This document shows, one piece after another, positions 59,328-64,000 of a stretch of DNA of 64,000 bases (its first letter is position 1; every line of letters starts with the position of its first letter). The notes under the pieces are model-generated. The model had not been told where the DNA came from and ran no database searches. It saw only the letters and a program-made list of their open reading frames with translations. Position numbers and translations under genes: made by a program. The stretch comes from Pokkaliibacter sp. MBI-7 (GTDB lineage Bacteria > Pseudomonadota > Gammaproteobacteria > Pseudomonadales > Balneatricaceae): positions 1,022,501 to 1,086,500 of the forward strand of contig NZ_JARVTG010000001.1 of NCBI RefSeq assembly GCF_029846635.1. Direction: 5' to 3'.

Positions 59328-61268
59328 TCAGTCAGCATCATGAGGAATATCGCCGATGGGATTGTCGTCCGGGTCCTTACCCAGCAGATAGGCATCCATC
59401 ACTTGCCTGGCAACACCTGCTGCCGCCCCGGCACTGTTCTCCACAATGACGGAAACGACCAGTTTGGGATCATCCGCCGGAGCAAAACCAATGAACAGAC
59501 TGTGGTCACGGTGGCGCTCATCCAGCTTGCTGGCGTCGTAGCGCTCATCCTGTTTGATCCCCACTACCTGCGCAGTACCGGTCTTACCTGCGATCTTGTA
59601 AGCCGCATCTTTACCAATTTTACGGGCAGTACCGGTGCGGCCATTGACCACGTTGACCATGGCATTAGTGATGTAATCCCACAGCTGCGGATTTTTCAGA
59701 TCGATATCCGGTGGCAGCTGCGCCCGTTGCTCCGCAGCGCGGCGTTCATACTCTGCCACCATAGGGTCCATGTCCGCGGTGATCACATGCTCCGGGTCGC
59801 CAAAATGCTTGAGCATGCGCGGCATGACCCACTTGCCACGGTTGGCAATAATCGCGGTGGAAGTGGCAAGCTGCATCGGCGTCGCGAGAAAATACCCCTG
59901 ACCGATGCTCATGTTGACCGAGTCGCCGGGGAACCAGGCTTGCTTATACATACGCTGTTTCCAGTCACGGGAAGGCAAGATGGCCTTGCTGGCTTCAGGC
60001 AGGTCAAGGCTGCCCACCTGGCCATAACCAAAGCGATGGAACCAGTCGGACATGACGTCAATGCCCATCTTGTGGCCGACATCGTAGAAGAAAACGTCGC
60101 AGGACTGCGCGATCGCCTGATCAAGATCCAGCAGGCCGTGCCCCCAGCGCTTCCAGTCACGGTACTTACGCCCCTTGCCGTTAATCTGGTACCAGCCCGG
60201 GTCAAACACCTTGTAGCCCAGATTGATGGTACCTGACTCGTTGGCAGCAATACCCATCATGGGCTTGACGGTGGAAGCAGGTGGGTAGCGACCGGTCAGA
60301 GAACGGTTGAACAACGGCAGGTCCGGGTCATCCTGCAGGGCCTTGTAGCGGTTGAAACTGATCCCTGTGACAAACTCGTTGGGGTCATATCCCGGCACGC
60401 TAACCAGCGCCAGAATGCCGCCTGTCTTAGGATCCAGAGCAACTACCGCTCCACGACGCCCTGCCAGCGCCTTTTCTGCCATATGCTGCAGATCCAGATC
60501 CAGATACAGCGTCAGATCCAGACCCGGCTTGGGCATTTCCTTTTCCAGTACCCGCAGGATGCGTCCACGGGCATTGGTTTCAACCTTCTGCATCCCGACC
60601 TGGCCATGCAGAGCATCTTCATAGTAACGCTCAACACCCAGCTTACCGATGTAGTGGGTGGCACTGTAATTCTCAGCATTAACCTGCTGCAGCTCACGCT
60701 CGTTGATTCGCCCGACATATCCCATCGCATGAACGATATCTGACGAATAGGGGTAATGCCGCACCAGATCAGCCTCAACCTGAACGCCCGGCAAACGGTA
60801 CTGATTCACAGAGATGGCCGCGATTTCCTCTTCGCTGAGTGACAGCTTCAGAGGTACTGACTCATAGGGCCTGCGACGCAGTTTCATGCGACGCTTGAAG
60901 CGGTCCACATCAGTCTGATCGAGCGTAATGATATGACCAATGTCATCAATCAGCTGATCAATGTCATCCGCCTTTTCCTTGGTGACGGTGAGTGTAAAGT
61001 TCGGCCGGTTGTCCGCCAGCAAATCGCCCTTGGAGTCATAAATCAGTCCGCGGGTGGGGGCAATGGGCACCAGCTGTACCCGGTTCTGATCAGACAGCGT
61101 GACGAAGCGGTCGTACTGGTAGACCTGCAGATAGAGCAGCCGCCCGATCAACACCAGGATAAGTACCATGATCAGCAGCCAGGCAGTCACTACCCGGCTG
61201 TTGAACAGGCGCTTCTCCTGTCCGTGATTGCGTATTGTCAGCTGATCGCGTTGAAAGGAGCCGGGCAT
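59328..61268 (-). CDS. mrdA: Penicillin-binding protein 2 (MrdA)
   Basis: Class B transpeptidase of lateral wall growth, 646 aa. It has a single N-terminal transmembrane helix (about 27-48), the dimerisation/pedestal domain with 'APTRGLIYDSKGDLLADNRPNF', and the catalytic motifs SxxK at 332-335 (STVK), SxD at 389-391 (SCD) and KTG near 560 (AGKTGTAQV). It is 6 bp after rlmH and just upstream of rodA. Nothing in the active site is missing. Confidence 0.96.
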   Translation of the reverse strand: MPGSFQRDQLTIRNHGQEKRLFNSRVVTAWLLIMVLILVLIGRLLYLQVYQYDRFVTLSDQNRVQLVPIAPTRGLIYDSKGDLLADNRPNFTLTVTKEKADDIDQLIDDIGHIITLDQTDVDRFKRRMKLRRRPYESVPLKLSLSEEEIAAISVNQYRLPGVQVEADLVRHYPYSSDIVHAMGYVGRINERELQQVNAENYSATHYIGKLGVERYYEDALHGQVGMQKVETNARGRILRVLEKEMPKPGLDLTLYLDLDLQHMAEKALAGRRGAVVALDPKTGGILALVSVPGYDPNEFVTGISFNRYKALQDDPDLPLFNRSLTGRYPPASTVKPMMGIAANESGTINLGYKVFDPGWYQINGKGRKYRDWKRWGHGLLDLDQAIAQSCDVFFYDVGHKMGIDVMSDWFHRFGYGQVGSLDLPEASKAILPSRDWKQRMYKQAWFPGDSVNMSIGQGYFLATPMQLATSTAIIANRGKWVMPRMLKHFGDPEHVITADMDPMVAEYERRAAEQRAQLPPDIDLKNPQLWDYITNAMVNVVNGRTGTARKIGKDAAYKIAGKTGTAQVVGIKQDERYDASKLDERHRDHSLFIGFAPADDPKLVVSVIVENSAGAAAGVARQVMDAYLLGKDPDDNPIGDIPHDAD

Positions 61269-61274
61269 AAACCT

Positions 61275-61742
61275 TTACTTATGGTAGGGATGACCCTGCA
61301 GAATGGTCCAGGCGCGATACAGTTGTTCCGCCAGTACCACCCTGACCAGAGGATGGGGGAGAGTCAGCGCCGACAGCGACCATTTGGCATCAGCTCGCTG
61401 CAAGCAGCGGCTGTCCAGTCCGTCAGGGCCACCGACCAGCAAACTGATGTTAACCCCCTCCATGCGCCAGTCACTGAGTTGCTGCGCCAGATCTTCGGTG
61501 CTCCAGGGCTTACCTTTGACATCCAGCGCAATGACCCGGTCCTGAGCACCGATGGCGGCAAGCATGGCATCGCCTTCCTGGCGGATCGCCCGCACTAGGT
61601 CAGCGTTCTTGCCACGGTGTCCCATAGGCAGCTCAATCAGCTCCAGTGACATCTCCGCCGGCAGCCGTTTGGCATATTCCTGATAGCCCTGCTCAACCCA
61701 GCCAGGCATCTTCGACCCTACGGCCAACAGGCGAATTTTCAT
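61275..61742 (-). CDS. rlmH: 23S rRNA pseudouridine-1915 N3-methyltransferase RlmH
   Basis: SPOUT-family methyltransferase of 155 aa that methylates a pseudouridine in ribosomal helix 69. 'VGGPDGL' near 104 (AdoMet knot) and 'WSLSALTLPHPLVRVVLAEQLYRAWTILQGHPYHK' at the C-terminus are the family signature. It starts within the TAATG overlap at the end of rsfS. Start and end match the family. Confidence 0.96.
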   Translation of the reverse strand: MKIRLLAVGSKMPGWVEQGYQEYAKRLPAEMSLELIELPMGHRGKNADLVRAIRQEGDAMLAAIGAQDRVIALDVKGKPWSTEDLAQQLSDWRMEGVNISLLVGGPDGLDSRCLQRADAKWSLSALTLPHPLVRVVLAEQLYRAWTILQGHPYHK

Positions 61743-62080
61743 TAGTGTGCAGCGCCCTCAGGACGTGCCCACAGACGCTCAAGATCATAGAAGGCACGAG
61801 CCTGTGGCTGCATGACGTGCACCACCACATCACCCAGGTCAACCAGTACCCATTCTGATGCCTCGCGCCCCTCTACACCCATAGGCTGCAGACCACGCTT
61901 CTTAACCTCCTCGGTCAGGTATTCGGAAATGGCCTTGACGTGACGGTTTGATGTACCGGACGCAATCACCATATAGTCAGTCACACTGGACAGGCCACGG
62001 ACATCCAATACCTTGATTTCTTTGGCCTTCATATCGGCCAGCAGGTTATCAATCTCGCTGAGTAAAACTGTTGTTTCCAT
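61742..62080 (-). CDS. rsfS: Ribosome silencing factor RsfS
   Basis: 112-aa protein that binds ribosomal protein L14 on the 50S subunit and blocks subunit joining in nutrient-poor conditions. 'DVRGLSSVTDYMVIASGTSNRHVKAIS' (about residues 26-52) and 'GVEGREASEWVLVDLGDVVVHVMQPQARAFYDLERLW' at the C-terminus are conserved. It is 11 bp after nadD and overlaps rlmH by 1 bp. Confidence 0.96.
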   Translation of the reverse strand: METTVLLSEIDNLLADMKAKEIKVLDVRGLSSVTDYMVIASGTSNRHVKAISEYLTEEVKKRGLQPMGVEGREASEWVLVDLGDVVVHVMQPQARAFYDLERLWARPEGAAH

Positions 62081-62091
62081 CTTGCCTCTGA

Positions 62092-62757
62092 TTACATGGG
62101 CTCAGCGCCATACAGGCGCTGTTGTTGTAAGTACGACCACACCGCATCCGGCAGCAGAAAGCGTGCCGAGCGCCGCAGACGAATTAGGTTTCTGATATAG
62201 GTAGCACTGATGTCCAGTGTCGGCACGGTCAAACGCAGAACCTGCCCATGAGCAGCCAGTGGCACGGCTCCCATATCATGCACTGCACAACCGTGCAGCC
62301 ATTCTGCTACTTCACCCTGACTCGGCCATTCCCATCCAGGACGGGCCACGACAATCAAATTGGCCAGTTCAAGCAGCTCCTGCCACCGATGCCAGCAAGG
62401 CAGCGACAGCAGCGAATCCATTCCTATCACCCAGCACAGCGAACGTTCATTGCCGACCTGCTGCCGCATCGCTTCCAGCGTCAGTACCGTGTAAGACGGC
62501 GTCTGACGCTGCAATTCCTGCTGATCGATTAACAGCTGCGGCTCACCTGCAATGGCCAGTTGCAACATGGCCACCCGCTGATGCTGATCAGCACCAGTGG
62601 CCGCCTTATGCACAGGCTGCTGACAGGGTAACAAACGAATTTGGGCTTCGGGCAGCGCGTCGGCCAACTCCATGGCAACGCGCAGGTGACCATTGTGCAC
62701 TGGGTCAAACGTCCCTCCCAGCAGCACAATGGCAGACTCAGCGACGGATTTGCCCAT
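62092..62757 (-). CDS. nadD: Nicotinate-nucleotide adenylyltransferase NadD
   Basis: Joins ATP and nicotinate mononucleotide in NAD synthesis. The 221-aa protein has the nucleotidyltransferase motif 'GGTFDPVHNGHLRVA' (HxGH) near residue 14 and 'DISATYIRNLI' near 193, matching the SxTxxR-type C-terminal motif. It overlaps the end of proA by 20 bp and precedes rsfS. Confidence 0.95.
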   Translation of the reverse strand: MGKSVAESAIVLLGGTFDPVHNGHLRVAMELADALPEAQIRLLPCQQPVHKAATGADQHQRVAMLQLAIAGEPQLLIDQQELQRQTPSYTVLTLEAMRQQVGNERSLCWVIGMDSLLSLPCWHRWQELLELANLIVVARPGWEWPSQGEVAEWLHGCAVHDMGAVPLAAHGQVLRLTVPTLDISATYIRNLIRLRRSARFLLPDAVWSYLQQQRLYGAEPM

Positions 62758-63988
62758 CGCCGAGCACGATATATTTCTGGGATGTCAGACCTTCCAGGCC
62801 AACCGGGCCACGGGCGTGGATTTTATCGGTGGAGATACCGATTTCAGCTCCCAGCCCATATTCGAAGCCATCAGCAAAACGGGTAGAAGCGTTGACCATG
62901 ACTGAGCTGGAATCCACTTCACGCAGGAAACGACGTGCTTTGCTGTAGTTCTCAGTAACAATCGCGTCGGTGTGCTGAGAGCTGTAGGTATTGATGTGAT
63001 CCATCGCCTGATCAAGGCCATCGACGATACGAATGGCCAGCACAGGGGCAAGATACTCAGTGCTCCAGTCTTCCTCCGTGGCCGCCTGTATATCACCAAG
63101 AATGGCACAGGTACGGGAGCATCCCCGCAATTCCACCCCCAGCTCGTGATAGCGCTCAGCCAGCTGAGGCAATACAACGTCAGCAACCATGCCATCTACC
63201 AGCAGGGTCTCCATGGTATTGCAGGTCCCATAACGATGGGTCTTGGCATTGATAGCAATATTGATCGCCTTGGTCAGATCCGCTTCACTATCAATGTAAA
63301 CGTGACAGATACCGTCCAGATGTTTGATCACAGGGACACGCGCTTCGCGACTGATACGTTCAATCAAGCCCTTGCCGCCTCGTGGGACGATGACATCTAC
63401 AAACTCAGGCATGGTGATCAGATAGCCAACCGCCGCACGATCCGTAGTCTCGATGACCTGCACAGCATCCGCTGGCAGCCCTGCAACCTGCAGACCATGA
63501 CGAATACACGCAGCCAGTGCCTGGTTAGAGGCAATAGCTTCTGAACCACCACGCAGAATAGCCGCATTACCAGACTTCAGACACAGACTGGCTGCTTCCA
63601 TGGTGACATTGGGACGGGACTCATAAATGATGCCGATGACACCCAGAGGGACACGCATCTTACCGATCTGAATGCCGGAAGGTCGGTAAGCCATGTCAGA
63701 AATCTCGCCTACGGGATCAGGCAAGGACGCAACCTGACGCAGGCCTTCGATCATGTTATCGATCCGGGCCGGTGTCAGTGCCAGACGGTCAAGCATTGCG
63801 GCATCCAGGCCATTGCTGCGACCACGTTGCAGGTCCTCTTCATTGGCCTGCATCAGCTCATCGCGCTTGCTGGCAACCGCTTCTGCCATGGCCAGAAGAG
63901 CCTTGTTCTTTTGCTCTGTTTCCGCTCGTGCCATCGCACGGGATGCGGTGCGGGCCTGCTGGCCCACAGACTGCATGTAACTTTCCAC
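62738..63988 (-). CDS. proA: Glutamate-5-semialdehyde dehydrogenase ProA
   Basis: Reduces glutamyl-5-phosphate to the semialdehyde in proline synthesis. The 416-aa protein has the catalytic Cys in 'YGTCNTMETLL' near 255 and the cofactor region 'MRVPLGVIGIIYESRPNVT' near 107, followed by 'GSEAIASNQ'. The start is uncertain because the window ends 12 bp upstream of it: GTG 63988 fits the family length, but an ATG four codons on or a start outside the window are possible. It is the first visible gene of the leftward cluster. Confidence 0.93.
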   Translation of the reverse strand: MESYMQSVGQQARTASRAMARAETEQKNKALLAMAEAVASKRDELMQANEEDLQRGRSNGLDAAMLDRLALTPARIDNMIEGLRQVASLPDPVGEISDMAYRPSGIQIGKMRVPLGVIGIIYESRPNVTMEAASLCLKSGNAAILRGGSEAIASNQALAACIRHGLQVAGLPADAVQVIETTDRAAVGYLITMPEFVDVIVPRGGKGLIERISREARVPVIKHLDGICHVYIDSEADLTKAINIAINAKTHRYGTCNTMETLLVDGMVADVVLPQLAERYHELGVELRGCSRTCAILGDIQAATEEDWSTEYLAPVLAIRIVDGLDQAMDHINTYSSQHTDAIVTENYSKARRFLREVDSSSVMVNASTRFADGFEYGLGAEIGISTDKIHARGPVGLEGLTSQKYIVLGDGQIRR

Positions 63989-64000
63989 GCTCAGGGATGA

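Noticed and set aside
62217..62948. A 243-codon plus-strand frame opposite nadD and the end of proA
   Set aside because: Both minus-strand genes show full family motifs; the plus-strand product is His/Pro/Ala-rich noise.
1..64000. CRISPR arrays, tRNA or rRNA genes, prophage
   Set aside because: I looked for regularly spaced repeats, cloverleaf-type T-arm sequences (GGTTCGAATC-like) and phage structural genes and saw none that could be supported.

Overview
The window is a chromosomal segment of a gammaproteobacterium, most like the Oceanospirillales or a related marine or soil lineage. The main evidence is the block proA-nadD-rsfS-rlmH-mrdA-rodA-mltB-rlpA-dacA-(dat)-DUF493-lipB-lipA facing leuS-lptE-holA, together with rpe-gph and trpGDC, an arginine succinyltransferase, TRAP transporters and a TPP-riboswitch-led thiamine operon. 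Base composition is moderately G+C rich, apart from an A+T-richer patch near 20.3-22.1 kb. I see no rRNA, tRNA, CRISPR array or prophage.

Layout. 0.15-4.9 kb: a GntR/FCD regulator and a dihydrodipicolinate-synthase-like aldolase, divergent from a DctPQM TRAP transporter, with a strong palindrome between them; this looks like a catabolic locus for an organic or sugar acid. 5.0-9.2 kb: a CPXCG cysteine-rich protein and a ribose-type ABC importer. 9.6-13.99 kb: astA, then thiD-thiC behind a TPP riboswitch and a recognisable promoter. 14.2-15.9 kb: an MFS transporter and an OsmC-family protein. 16.1-28.1 kb: trpG-trpD-trpC and rpe-gph on one strand, separated by a five-gene type I restriction-modification operon at the place where trpE usually lies. 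Inside that operon, between hsdS and hsdM, sits an AAA ATPase plus a DUF4276 (TOPRIM-like) gene pair that resembles two-gene anti-phage modules.

28.3-44.1 kb is ordinary accessory and housekeeping content: a DUF3530 protein, cytidine deaminase, a YaiI-family protein, a secreted esterase, a HerA-like ATPase, a parvulin, YceI and a LysR regulator, gamma-glutamylcyclotransferase, yidD, a ZevAB-like metal-transport pair with a Zur-like palindrome, two NUDIX hydrolases, a Bcr/CflA efflux pump and siroheme synthase. 44.5-49.4 kb: a zinc-ribbon protein, leuS, lptE and holA. 49.7-51.5 kb: a small secreted protein and a complete IS4-type insertion sequence (19-bp terminal inverted repeats, 10-bp target duplication) inserted exactly into an intrinsic terminator. 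51.5-64 kb: the lipoate and cell-elongation/peptidoglycan cluster running leftwards, ending in proA at the window edge.

Main points of interest: the R-M operon carrying an ATPase/DUF4276 pair, and its position between gph and trpG where trpE is expected; the IS4 element splitting a terminator while carrying its own hairpins; a dispersed MITE-like element of about 140 bp with several diverged copies; and several candidate operators.
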